Positions 17,880 through 28,059 of a stretch of 64,000 nt of DNA are shown here, in pieces; position 1 is the first letter of the stretch; the number at the start of each line of letters is the position of its first letter. Source of the stretch: Watersipora subatra. Taxonomy: Eukaryota; Bryozoa; Gymnolaemata; Cheilostomatida; Watersiporidae. A model generated the notes under the pieces. It did not search any database. It had not been told where the DNA came from and saw only the letters and a list, made by a program, of their open reading frames with translations. Made by a program: the position numbers and the translations under genes. The stretch is taken from positions 63,848,728-63,912,727 of the forward strand of contig NC_088716.1 of NCBI RefSeq assembly GCF_963576615.1, read 5' to 3'.

Positions 17880-18380
17880 CAGGGATCGCTAAACATATTA
17901 TGGAAATGTTTACTTTTCCATATCCATAAACATAAATATTTCCATAATTTTATGGAAATGGATATGGAAATTTTATTTTAGAAATATGGAAATGTTATGG
18001 AAATGGAAATAATATGGAAATGAATTATGGAAATGGAAAAAATATGGAAATGAATTATGGAAATGGAAATAATATGGAAATAAATTATGGAAATGTTATG
18101 GAAATGGAAATAATATGGAAATGAATTATGGAAATGTTATGGAAATGGAAAAAACTATGGAAATGAATTATGGAAATGTTATGGAAATGGAAATAATATG
18201 GAAATGAATTATGGAAATGTTATGGAAATGGAAATAATATGGAAATGAATTATGGAAATGTTATGGAAATGGAAATAATATGGAAATGAATTATGGAAAT
18301 GTTATGGAAATGGAAATAATATGGAAATGATTTATGGAAATGTTATGGAAATGGAAATTGTGACAAACACGTAATCCCTG
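17880..18380 (+). mobile_element. hAT-type MITE with ATGGAAAT array, copy 2
   Basis: It has the same left end as copy 1, an ATGGAAAT-based array of about 13 units and an intact right end GTAATCCCTG. It lies in direct orientation to copy 1. Confidence 0.8.
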
Positions 18381-19389
18381 CTTGGTAGCTGTCACTAGTG
18401 AAGTGGTCTGAACAAAGTACAGAAGATTTACTTGGGGTCCACTGTTCTCGTCTCACTGCTTTAATCCAGGCATCCTTGCGATCAGCAGCAGTAGGAAAAC
18501 TTAACAAGTAATAAAAGATACATACAATTAGTGGTGTTTTTTGCTCATTGGATTATTGACTTTTTGCCTTTGAGAAGTGTAGCATTAACCTTGTCAAATA
18601 ATGGAAACTTTTAAGCCTGATTATAGCCAAAGATAACCATGCTCCAAGCCATGCTCATGTAGTATGTTCATGAATTCTCCCAACGATTAGCAGGGTGAAT
18701 GTTTGTTATATTGTCCTACCTGTGGAAGCTTTTCTCTGGGCACTTTCTTGGATAATTGGAACATCCAAAAGCAACGCAGCAATTCTTACTAGTCCTCTCA
18801 GATGACTGTGAGCTTGATGAATAATGGTGAGATCGCTGCCAAAATAGCGATGAATATGAATTCCATTCTGACTTAGTGATTTATAGCAAGATGGTATCCA
18901 AATTAATGACTCAAGCATCACAAAGTAGCAGTATTACACAAGCAGCTCCTTGGGCAAAGTTAAGGAAACCTTCCAAGAGAGAGTCAATCAGTTAATGAAT
19001 CAAACAAGTTGAAGTTGATAGTAACTTGACAAACAATGATGTCTGCTGATTTGATTGTCTTCAATAATTTTTTTTAAAGTGTCAAATATGGGGAAAATAT
19101 GTCCACGATTGGTATGAAAACTGTTCTAGTTTTTACTATAAAGCCTTACAGCTGATATTTAGGAGTTCCAAGCCTATCTTTGATATTAAAAGTAGTAAAA
19201 AACTCACCTTAGTAGCAGCTGACACACCCTTCTCAGCTTCAGCCATTTTAAACTAATGATGAATCTTGCGGTCAGTCAAGCGTAAGGTACAATACAGTGA
19301 CGTTGCGTCATGGCATTTAAGTCTGACAAGGCCACCAATGGGACTAGCTATTATTGGCCAATCTAGGTATATATATCTATGGGATATAT

Positions 19390-20574
19390 GCACTGGTTCT
19401 ATTCCATTCACTGCTTATGTACTGGTATCAGTGGCCTAGTTATTTAGTGCTGCCCATAGATAGTTCTCCTTCTTTTATAGCAATCGCTTTTTCATTAGGC
19501 TCCATCCCTTATCTTTATTCATCAGCCGATTTCTTTACTCATCGCTCAGTCGTCTGGGCCAGTTCATCGGTGACTGAGCCTACTTCGATGGCAGGAAAGC
19601 TCAGTCCTGTGATGCCGGTGACTGTTGGGTCGGTCTCTCCAGCTCTGATCACGGCAATCTGCCACAACACACGTACAAATTATGGACAAATACACGTACA
19701 TAGTTTGCCTCGAAGAAGTCTTTCAGTGACAAAAATTCAACAATTATCATTTTTACAAGATAAATAGCCAGACAATCCTTTTCCTCAACTACACCTTTAT
19801 AAATGATGTCTCTACAGAGGTTTAGACAGACAGACAGACAGGTTTAGACAGACAGAAACGTGGTTAAAACTGTAGAGGAGAAAAGTCATCCTTGGCATAT
19901 GCCAAATACTTCGAGCTATTCAATATCGGGTTTGCCCTTGCTTAGCATTCATATGCCAGCCCTGAGAGGCTTTGTGGAGACTAGTGACAGTCTTGCTAGA
20001 AGATGCGCTGCAAAGCATGCTGAAGTTTGATCACTTGTCCTTGACACTCAATAATTAGTATGGTGTTTGTAATCTAAATTTTATATTGTTTAAAAATTTG
20101 CATGTAACAGTATTCTTTTGAATACAACAGGTATTTTTAATTGAATTATTTCTCTTTTAGAATTATGGTGCTTTTGTAATAAATTAATTACTTTATTTTT
20201 GTATATCCTAGATTTCTGATACTTGGCTAGCCTTCATGTATGATGACAAAGCTGTAAGCATTTACTATATCAAGCGTGACTCAGAAAGATTGGAGTTGTT
20301 TGACTAGCATGGGCAGGCCTTGTAGCAAGTGTCTTCATCATGCACATAACACGTAACATGAAATGATAGTTGCTAGCTACTACCTAAACAAGATGGCACT
20401 AGCTAGTGAAACCAGCTATCAATAGAGGTATTGCGGTCAATCTGACACGTACATGTTCTCAACGCATGTAGAATGGTGGGAAAGAGCATCTTGTGCGGAT
20501 GTGACCACGTAGGGCTACCTCAAGTTTCGTTACTTAAGCAAAAACTTCAGTCAGGAGAGAGACAGCTAGCTAAC
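19390..20574. other. Intergenic, upstream of the WAP/antistasin-like gene
   Basis: It has a short GACAGACAGA run near 19827-19855 and otherwise unstructured AT-rich sequence. I see no convincing exon or TATA box. The last ~100 bp are presumably promoter and 5'UTR of the next gene. Confidence 0.4.
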
Positions 20575-21534
20575 ATGCGCAATATGAGTCGTGTATGGTT
20601 AGCGGTGTTTATTGTTGGCAGCCTTATTTGTCTTTCTCAATCTTGTGGGACATTCGGGAGAAGATCGGTAAGTCGTTAATGCCAGTGCCCTCTCTGTGTT
20701 ACCTTTCATCTATAACAGATGACTGCAGCCATAATTACATAATGCGATATTCAGTTGAGTATTTGTATTTCATCGGACATCCAACTTTACATATGCACTA
20801 TAATAAACTTAAATCTCCGGCAGTTACCTCAGTGTAGTTGCCAGAGGGGAGGGTATGAACTTACCTTACACTTGGGCACTTACACTTGTACACTTACACT
20901 TGTACACTAACACTTACACTTACATACGGATCAGTTTCATATTATATTATTTCTCTTGTTTTTATTCACAGGAACTGATGGGAATATGTGTTGAGGTAAA
21001 TATCATCTACTTTCATATAATGTGTGTAGTAAATCTCTGTCAGCATTATATAATTTGCCGTAAGAAGTGTGAATGAAATTCTGAACCCTTCTTGAACTAA
21101 CTGATCATATCATCAGCCAGCGACTCCCCTATATAAGATATTCACACTGTTTTATCTTATTTGGCTAATTTATGTGAAAGTCTACTTATTCCAGGGGAGA
21201 CCTTAACTGAGCTAGCTTACTGCATCTCTCCTAAACCTGTATATACCTAACAGTTTCTCTGACTGATTGATGCATATGAATATTGTCTTGTGTTAAGGAA
21301 TGTTTCTCACATGATGACTGCAACTTGGGTAAGAAATGCCTATTCAATGGCTGCGGACACACGTGCATGCAGGAAGCGCCAACCATACCACCATTTAAAA
21401 AAATCTGCATAAAGACTGGAGCTCCTTGCCGATGCCTTTGCTTCAATGGCTACAAAGTTGATGAAGATGGATGCAAAATCTGCGAATGTCTTCCTGGAAA
21501 ATCGCCTTTTGATTTACCTAATCTAACTAGTTAG
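20575..21534 (+). CDS. Secreted WAP/antistasin-like cysteine-rich protein
   Basis: The three exons are 20575-20667, 20972-20995 (only 24 nt) and 21298-21534, all joining in phase 0, for about 117 residues. The N-terminus M-R-N-M-S-R-V-W-L-A-V-F-I-V-G-S-L is a clear signal peptide, probably cut after S-Q-S. The start could also be the second ATG at 20584. A WAP-like core follows: G-I-C-V-E-E-C, H-D-D-C, K-K-C, N-G-C-G-H-T-C. One WAP cysteine is missing (K-C-L instead of K-C-C). The C-terminal half has the antistasin pattern C-R-C-L-C-F-N-G-Y-K, D-E-D-G-C-K-I-C-E-C. These families are extracellular protease inhibitors, so a defence or protease-control role is likely but inferred. AATAAA at 21753-21758 is the likely poly(A) signal. 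Confidence 0.82.
20972..20995 (+). CDS. 24-nt microexon of the WAP/antistasin-like gene
   Basis: The acceptor is TTTATTCACAG and the donor GAG/GTAAAT. It encodes E-L-M-G-I-C-V-E, which supplies a WAP cysteine. Frame is kept with or without it. Confidence 0.72.
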
Positions 21535-22370
21535 TTTTATTAATTATTTCATTAGACTGTCTTTTAAGCATTTACTTGTTTAAATATCAAGACAAGTCAC
21601 AATAACAACTGCCTGCTCTGTTACAATGTTCATATAACGCAGATGAAAGGTTCCTGATAACATAACTGCCAGTGCATCATCCTACTCGTGTATTTATTAC
21701 CAACAACAGAAAAGCTGTAAATTATTTTCTCAAACCAGACATATGGCCAAAAAATAAATGAAGTATTTTATCAAATGCTGCTAACACTAACAATTGAGTA
21801 AGGACAACTCAGACCTCAAGTTGCCTATAATCCTTAGTTATACTCTGAACTCATTTCATCAACTGTTAGTTTTCATGACTATACACTTTTCCAGAGTATT
21901 TTATACCTCTGTACAATTTGTTAACAAACTCATCATATTTATATATAGTTTAAAATTCCACAATGTTTTGCATCACTAATTAAAATCTGCCATGGCTATT
22001 CAGATAATGTAGAAATGATTCAATAATGAACTCATCAAACATAATAGTGTAAAACAAACTATTGTAGAACCAAACAATTTGGGGAGTTGATTATCAAAAG
22101 ATAATGTATTTATTACATATTACATGCATAGTAGACAGATATGGCTGAGAGCAACGTAAGATAAAATATATATTGCACATCGCAGTAAAGAAGCAGTAAT
22201 GATTTCTAGTGAAACTAACCCTTATGGTTTCTGTTAATTTAATCAACTAAAGGGAGTATTGCATTAGCGTTATGATAGCTGAAAATATTTAAAATGGTGA
22301 GCTTGTGCGCCTTAAGAGTGCTTTCAATATTGGCAATTGTGCCACTGGGTTTTACTCTTTAGCTGTGTTA
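21535..22370. other. 3' regions of two convergent genes
   Basis: AT-rich without coding potential. AATAAA at 21753-21758 serves the plus-strand gene. TTTATT at 22109-22114 (AATAAA on the minus strand) fits the FABP gene. Confidence 0.5.
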
Positions 22371-23253
22371 TCACTCTTCAACCCTCTTAAACCTTCTGAC
22401 AGCTGTAGCAGGTTTATCCGCATGGGCGGTCATACTCTGTAAAATATAAGGGCTAGCAATTAACTAACAAATAGGATGGATGCTGAGCAAACGACGTAGT
22501 GGTTGGGGCAAAAAACTTGAGGTCTCAAGAAAAATAGTCCGGACCCTTCACTTGCATGCCTAAAATATAATACTGAGGTTCTCACAGCTTGTTGCTTTCA
22601 GAGTCAAATACATGATAACAGCTGAAGCAATTGCAACAGAGCGAGTTGATAATAAAGATAGACATACGACAACGAGTTGGCCATCATCGATATATCTGGT
22701 GTAGGTACAATTGTGTGGTTTGCCTCTCTGATTGTGCAGAAGTTTACCATCCTTCTCTGTGAATATAGTCTACAATACGTAAATCAGATGTATAACCTGA
22801 CAACTGACAGAGACAAACACCAAAAACAAAATAAAAGAGATAGAAACCCACCCTCACGTGTCTCCTATCTATGGTTGTCTCATCGACTTCCTCCCCTAAT
22901 TTGAAATGCAATGTTTTGTCCCTAAAAGTCGAAGTTACTTTGAGAGTTATGTCATCTCCATCGACTATCCACTCCTCATTGGCCTTTGTTTTCCTTCCCT
23001 TCTCCATGAGTTCTTCATTACAGCCTGCAAAAAAGGCTTTCTTATCATCAGATGCTGACATTTGATCTGGTGTTCATGTGACTCAAATAAAAGCGTTGAT
23101 TATATGCTATAGCATGCTTGAACAGCTATCATTGCCTCGATTATAGGTTCACAAAAACTCACCGATAGCAACCATGAAGCCTTCAAAGTTCTCCACGCTC
23201 ACCTCAGTCCATTTACCGGCAAAGTTTTTCACTACTTCTGGCTTCATACTCGG
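22371..23253 (-). CDS. FABP domain 2 (exons 1-4)
   Basis: Exons 1-3 differ from domain 1 at only four bases over about 582 bp including both introns. Exon 4 differs at 11 of 60 bases, almost all synonymous, and ends V-E-E-stop. Read from its own ATG (23247) it would be a normal 139-residue FABP, so an independent gene or alternative promoter remains possible. Confidence 0.85.
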
Positions 23254-24572
23254 CTGATCTACCAACCAACAAAATTAGTGATAAGCTCGAAGACTTGGAA
23301 ACAAAATTTGTGTCAAAAAATGACTAACCATGTTGAGATACCGAAGAAGGAACAGACCTTCAACTCTTTTAAACCTTCTGACAGCAGTAGCGGGGGTATC
23401 AGCGTGCGCTGTCATGCTCTACAAAACCATAAATAGCCTTGCTAAGATATGGTACCAACCAGCTATAAAACAATGCCTTGTGTGCAAGTAGTATGTTACA
23501 TTGTCTCACATTCTCTCCTAACTCATGAGAAGAAATCAGTAGTTTGTTAAACTCCTAATATAGTCTTCTAGGTAAATAGAGATAATTTCAAACCCTTCTA
23601 TAACAATACTAATCAACCTTACCAAAATAGGAAGGTCTAATGATGAAGCCATTTCACAAGTAGTTTGCTAATTGAAATTGTACTAGAAAAACAACTAACA
23701 AAACTCCAACAAACCTTGTATGGGATTAAATCACTTGAAAACGCTTTAGTTTTTACCCAAACAAGAGTAACCCATGCTTGCACAAAATTACTTGGAAAAC
23801 TAACAATTGGTCAATTTAAAAGTATCCCATTGTATAAATCAGCATTTTACTCTTAGTTTAACCTTACTAGATTCCTACAGACTGTATGAAGTAATACACG
23901 GTGCAGAAAGCTACAGCTCATATTTGGACACAACTCAGAATAAATGAAGACAGTGAACAAAGGAATAACTCAAAAACACATACGACAACGAGTTGGCCAT
24001 CATCGATATATCTGGTGTAGGTACAATTGTGTGGTTTGCCTCTCTGATTGTGCAGAAGTTTACCGTCCTTCTCTGTGAATATAGTCTACAATACGTAAAT
24101 CAGATGTATAACCTGACAACTGACAGAGACAAACACCAAAAACAAAATAAAAGAGATAGAAACCCACCCTCACGTGTCTCCTATCTATGGTTGTCTCATC
24201 GACTTCCTCCCCTAATTTGAAATGCAATGTTTTGTCCCTAAAAGTCGAAGTTACTTTGAGAGTTATGTCATCTCCATCGACTATCCACTCCTCATTGGCC
24301 TTTGTTTTCCTTCCCTTCTCCATGAGTTCTTCATTACAGCCTGCAAAAAAGGCTTTCTTATCATCAGATGCTGACATTCGGTCTGGTGTTCATGTGACTC
24401 AAATAAAAGCGTTGATTATATGCTATAGCATGCTTGAACAGCTATCATTGCCTCGATTATAGGTTCACAAAAACTCACCGATAGCAACCATGAAGCCCTC
24501 AAAGTTCTCCACGCTCACCTCAGTCCATTTACCGGCAAAGTTTTTCACTACTTCTGGCTTTTGATTAGACAT
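22371..24572 (-). CDS. Fatty-acid-binding protein, probable two-domain gene
   Basis: There are two sets of four FABP exons. Set 1: 24572-24479, 24340-24174, 24085-23984, 23418-23329. Set 2: 23253-23163, 23024-22858, 22769-22668, 22436-22371 (stop TGA). The third exons are 102 nt, the usual FABP length, and introns sit at the classic FABP positions. Set 1 starts M-S-N-Q-K-P-E-V-V-K-N-F-A-G-K-W. Set 1 exon 4 lacks the stop present in set 2 and instead reads on to N-M at a good donor (ATG/GTTAGT). A 75-nt intron ending TAGATCAG joins it in phase 0 to P-S-M-K-P-E-V-V-K-N-F. The fused protein would be about 292 residues, two beta-barrel lipid carriers in tandem in the cytosol. If unspliced, set 1 ends at TAA 23277-23275, only 27 nt before the second ATG (23247), with no room for a separate promoter or poly(A) site. 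R-R-F replaces the usual R-x-Y fatty-acid-binding motif. Confidence 0.8.
23275..24572 (-). CDS. FABP domain 1 (exons 1-4)
   Basis: Exon 1 has N-F-A-G-K-W-T-E-V-S-V-E-N-F-E-G-F-M. Exon 2 has I-T-L-K-V-T-S-T-F-R-D and F-K-L-G-E-E-V-D-E-T-T. Exon 3 has T-E-K-D-G-K-L-L-H and D-D-G-Q-L-V-V. Exon 4 has T-A-V-R-R-F-K-R-V-E. All match the lipocalin-fold FABP layout. If translated alone it would carry a hydrophobic C-terminal extension after V-E, unusual for FABPs. Confidence 0.85.
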
Positions 24573-25446
24573 AGTAGAATCTTTAGTTTAACTAAAATAT
24601 ATCATAAACAGCGTATTAAGGAAATTAGAAAGCCCAAGACAGTCGAGGCTTTCATAAGCTAGGTCATCTAACAAATTCAGAGATGAAAATGTTTACAAGA
24701 ATAAAAGTTATAAGAAAAGTACTATGTCACATTTAAATATCTTGTATCACTATCATACTGCTATGGCACTCTAAGCGTATCTTCATTTCCAACGTGGATG
24801 CTAATATGTTGAATCAAGGGGCATTCAATCATGTCAGAGCCTCTACATGTAAATGATTGGAGACACCGTTAAATGAACAAACAAGGGTAATATGTAAGGT
24901 GACCCAGCAGACTCACATCCTTATCTTTCCATTAAATAACTGCACTATCAGTTCTGGGTGATGTATTTTTCTGCAAAAACTTCTAGGACAAGCATTAATG
25001 GCTGATGTGAATAGTGTGAGAAATTGTTGTTGCCATGAAACATCAAGGTTATGCACTGCAAACTTTTTTTATGAAAAATGGTTGTCTCACGACCTTAAAA
25101 GGACTGACAACTCCGTTACATGTACAAATGTTTGTTTAGGCTATTTTGTGCATTGAGTGACCAAGCCAAAAGCCAGACTGTGGCAGCCAGGTTTTTCACC
25201 ATCCCTGGTTATGCATTAATGTTTTAAAGCTACAGCTAAACGAATGCTATTTTCAAGGAATATTACACTAATACACACATTTTTTTTGCTATGCATTATT
25301 TACCTGGTGAGCAAATACTGGCCAATACTACTTGAATGAATGTAAATACATGAATGAATGAACAAGAAAATACACCATTACTTCGTAACATGTAAAATGT
25401 ACACATGCGCAGCTCTTCGACAGGTTAGGTAACAACTAGGTTTTAC

Positions 25447-25640
25447 ATAGTAAACAGACCTGCCAACCCAAGAGAGGGGCAATGCGTGAGATTTGGTTTT
25501 GGGGCAGTGGATGTATCAATGATAGTATATATAAAGTTGTGGAAATTGGGGCAAAAATCTCACGCATTTCCATTTTTTCTTTGGGGTGATTGCGTGACTC
25601 TCACGCCCAATGCGTGAGAGTTGGCAGGTATGATAGTAAA
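25447..25640 (+). mobile_element. hAT-type MITE with perfect 8-bp duplication, copy 1
   Basis: The element is 25455-25632, from CAGACCTGCCAACCC to GAGTTGGCAGGTATG. Both flanks are ATAGTAAA (25447-25454 and 25633-25640). It is 178 bp and has no coding capacity. Confidence 0.9.
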
Positions 25641-25727
25641 ACAAATTACACAAAATAAAATTTTCTTACGTTCTTCGGCAAATATTAACACTACGTCAGA
25701 GTTTCTGTACTCTGGTGAGAGAGAAAA

Positions 25728-25844
25728 ATGCAGCCGCTGAATTTCTTGCTCGTTGGCTTCATTTTTGTCGGTGATATCTTATTTTACGAACCATGTGCGG
25801 CAGATGTATCTAAGATTGTCCAATTGCACGAGCGTTCAAATTAG
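25728..25844 (+). CDS. Possible tiny secreted peptide or first exon
   Basis: A 38-residue frame starts M-Q-P-L-N-F-L-L-V-G-F-I-F-V-G, signal-peptide-like with a possible cut after P-C-A-A, and ends S-N-stop. The context AAAAATGC is acceptable. It lies between the two inverted hAT MITEs, within what I take as the FABP 5' intron on the other strand. No family is recognised; it may be chance. Confidence 0.2.
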   Translation: MQPLNFLLVGFIFVGDILFYEPCAADVSKIVQLHERSN

Positions 25845-25964
25845 CAACTATTCCAAGGTTATATTTAAACGAGTCCAACTAAACTGTTTCCGCTAAAAAG
25901 ACACGCTTTTACGCCGAGCACTCAAGATACTTCTTCGGTAATGCGAGTTGAGCCTAATTTATGC

Positions 25965-26169
25965 GGCATGTACATACCTGCCAACTCTCACGCTTTGGGC
26001 GTGAGACTCACGCAATCACCCCAAAGAAAAAATGAAAATGCGTGAGAAATGCGTGAGATTTTTGCCCCAATTTCCACAATTTTATATATACTATCATTGA
26101 TACATCAATTGCCCCAAAACCAAATCTCACGCATTGCCCCACTCTTGGGTTGGCAGGTCTGGGCATGTA
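25965..26169 (-). mobile_element. hAT-type MITE with perfect 8-bp duplication, copy 2
   Basis: The element is 25973-26161, opposite in orientation to copy 1. Both flanks are GGCATGTA (25965-25972 and 26162-26169). It shares TCTCACGC, GGGGTGATTGCGTGA and TTTTGCCCCAATTTCCACAA (on the appropriate strand) with copy 1. Confidence 0.9.
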
Positions 26170-26449
26170 TGTTTTGTTTGTTATAGAACATTTTTAAATT
26201 CTCATAAGCTTCACTAATTCAGGTGTTTTGTAAATTTATTCCAGTAAACAAGATTCCTTAGGTTTAACCACACAATACTCTTGCCCTGGAGACTGTATGA
26301 AAAATCATAAATGTAGATAATATCCATATATAGATTGAATTGCTTGCTAAGTTATGTGCGTAGATGAAAAAATATTAAAGTTGTAAAATAAGTTTTCGGA
26401 ACTTGCCTGATATATAAAAAATATCATTACTCTACAGTAAACTACTCAC

Positions 26450-26571
26450 CTGTGACAAGTAACTTTGAGTAGCACCCAGTAACTTGCAAATATGACCGCG
26501 ACTTAGGCAGCTGAGCTGTTCACTTGCTGTTTTCAAAACGTTGAAAAGCACCAAACGTTTTTCTATTTATA
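26450..26571 (-). promoter_or_regulatory. TATA box and noncoding 5' exon, probably of the FABP gene
   Basis: On the minus strand TATAAATAG lies at 26571-26563. About 30 bp later a transcript could begin and run to the donor CAG/GTGAGT at 26450. The sequence between has no long frame, as expected for a 5'UTR exon. The assignment to the FABP gene rests on strand and distance only. Confidence 0.45.
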
Positions 26572-27534
26572 CAAATAGATTAATGAGATCCAGCAAGTCG
26601 GCATATGTAACCAACGATTGTCGAGTCATGCGTGAATACGAACACTTCTCGCAATCTGCCGCGTGTACTACGACACTAAAACGCTCCAATGAACATGATT
26701 GAAAACTAACACGCATCTTCATCTCTTTTGCATAGATGAATCACAGAATAATACAGTTAATATATTCACTTGATCAGTAAATAACAATCAGTTGATATAT
26801 TTACTTTAGTGTATTGCGGTTTTAGCCGTGTTACTGTACATAGGACAGCTCACTGCTAAAAATGCCTGTTCAGCAACAATGGAACGTAGGCCTACAAAGT
26901 AATTACTCTGCATGCGTTCTCAGAATGATGACTATATCTAATAAAATTCCGACTATTGCAATAGATATACCAAATAAAACGTTGTTTTAAATATGACATT
27001 ACCTGCCGTTATGACCATGGATATTGGGATTCAGACAAAAATTCTAATAGTTTTTTTGGAAACTTGAAATTTATGCAAAAAGTTTTTAGTGTAACAAAAG
27101 AGCATTTTATTAGTTTTTGGTACGGAGCGCATAAAAAGGCATAATAATGAAAGAGTTTGTTATAAACCGATTCCTGGGACGCTTTTTTGCAAATTCCAGT
27201 TTGTTTAGTAGGATCATGATTACTATGGTTTTCAAAACAAAATTTTGTTCAAGTATGCCACCTGAGCCTGTTGGATCAAATTTGCTCATGGTTGAGCAAA
27301 GTTGTTTGTGTCCTGCTTTTGGATGTAATGTCGTTTAGCAACTACCACAGCTAGCTGCATGAAACATTATTTTTAATTGATGCTGCTTGCCATCGGTCTT
27401 GAAATTTTTGAAATATGCTCGAGTTATAAAATCCATCTGATTTTCCTCTTTTGTATTTTTAATTTTCAATAAAATAATAAATTGTTTTATTTTCCCATAC
27501 TCCAAAGCAAATTGATAATACTTTGCGTTAGCAT
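26572..27534. other. Intergenic, no gene seen
   Basis: AT-rich, with short open frames that lack domain signals. No repeat stands out. Confidence 0.4.
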
Positions 27535-28024
27535 AAAGGTCCGTACACACTATCGCTTAAATCGACGATTAGCTGTGCGATTGACCGCAACGATGGACTG
27601 CTATGATGTCATTTTGCAATGAGCGGCCAACGTAATCGTTGCTAGCGACGATGCGATTGACTTTCGACATGTTGAACTTTGACACCGATGATCGGAACTG
27701 TTAGCATATTGATTGGCTGTTTGTTGACCGCATCGAACCCAATTTCAACAGCTGTGAAGATTGGTTTCAATTCATATTCGCAAGCATGGCAAAGAACTAC
27801 GCTAGTGATGAATTGCATAATCAGAAAATTAAAAGATAACAAAAGACCCGGATATCACCAATGCGTTTTCCTAATTTCTAACTGGTTGTTGGTTAGCGAT
27901 CACCTACAGCTAATCGCTAATAGTGCGTACACTTTATCGTTGGTGATGAGGTAAAAATAGCTAATCTTTGTAGCCCATCGCATAGCTAAACGTTGATTTG
28001 AGCGATAGTGTGCACGGGCCTTTA
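27534..28024. mobile_element. MITE with AAGGTCCGTACACACTATCG ends
   Basis: The left end AAGGTCCGTACACACTATCG (from 27536) pairs with the right end CGATAGTGTGCACGGGCCTT (to 28022). TA flanks both sides. A TAA/TTA reading is also possible, so TA-type or PIF-type cannot be separated. No transposase. Confidence 0.75.
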
Positions 28025-28059
28025 GTTTTGCATAAGTCTACTATGAGCATGGAAGTTTT

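Larger units (their letters stand above)
15406..18380. mobile_element. Composite hAT-type insertion
   Basis: The outer ends are CAGGGATCGC and, at the right, the complement of CAGGGATTACG. The 8-bp duplication CTTGGTAG flanks the whole 2975 bp. At each end lies a direct copy of a small element (15406-15832 and 17880-18380). Both copies start CAGGGATCGCTAAACATATT, fill with TATGGAAATG repeats and end near ACACGTAATCC. About 2.05 kb of other DNA lies between. Neither inner end has the duplication, which suggests the unit moved as one composite. Confidence 0.75.
15327..19246 (-). pseudogene. THAP-domain gene of the P-like element, split by insertion
   Basis: The exons on the minus strand are 19246-19208 (M-A-E-A-E-K-G-V-S-A-A-T-K, donor AAG/GTGAGT), 18784-18720 (N-C-C-V-A-F-G-C-S-N to S-F-H, donor CAG/GTAGGA) and a last exon opening at 18499 (F-P-T-A-A-D-R-K-D-A-W-I-K-A-V-R-R). 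The last exon is cut at 18381 by the hAT insert and resumes at 15397, ending at TAA 15329-15327. Skipping the insert and one copy of its 8-bp duplication leaves the frame open to the stop, about 97 residues. Diagnostic THAP features are C-x4-C near the start, W-I-K-A-V-R-R, L-C-S-D-H-F, and R-L-K-x5-P-T at the end (the AVPTIF-box position). THAP domains are DNA-binding zinc fingers; in P elements they bind transposon ends. A THAP-only product could act as a repressor, but this copy is disrupted. Confidence 0.8.
13967..19381 (-). mobile_element. P-element-like DNA transposon carrying a THAP gene
   Basis: The ends are CATAGATATATAT and its complement ATATATATCTATG, flanked by a perfect 8-bp duplication. 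Terminal inverted repeats extend about 110 bp: CCTAGATTGGCCAATA, GACGCAACGTCACTGTATTG and ACGCTTGACTG occur on both sides in opposite orientation. The minus-strand gene starts just inside the right repeat and encodes a C2CH THAP domain. THAP, 8-bp duplication and CA...TG ends together match the P superfamily; Kolobok elements also carry THAP but duplicate TTAA. No transposase catalytic region is recognisable, so this is probably an internally deleted copy. It was later hit by a TTAA-type MITE end (14787) and by the composite hAT at 15406-18380; without the latter it would be about 2.4 kb. Confidence 0.82.
24591..26451 (-). other. Probable 5' intron of the FABP gene
   Basis: An acceptor (ATATTTTAG) on the minus strand ends at 24592, 19 nt upstream of the first ATG. 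A good donor (CACAG/GTGAGT) lies at 26450/26449. Between them are two hAT MITEs in opposite orientation. The link is inferred. Confidence 0.45.

Noticed and set aside
18706..18921. The 71-codon minus frame at the THAP exon 2 as the protein
   Set aside because: The THAP reading (N-C-C-V-A-F-G-C) is in another frame, with good splice sites and matching phases.
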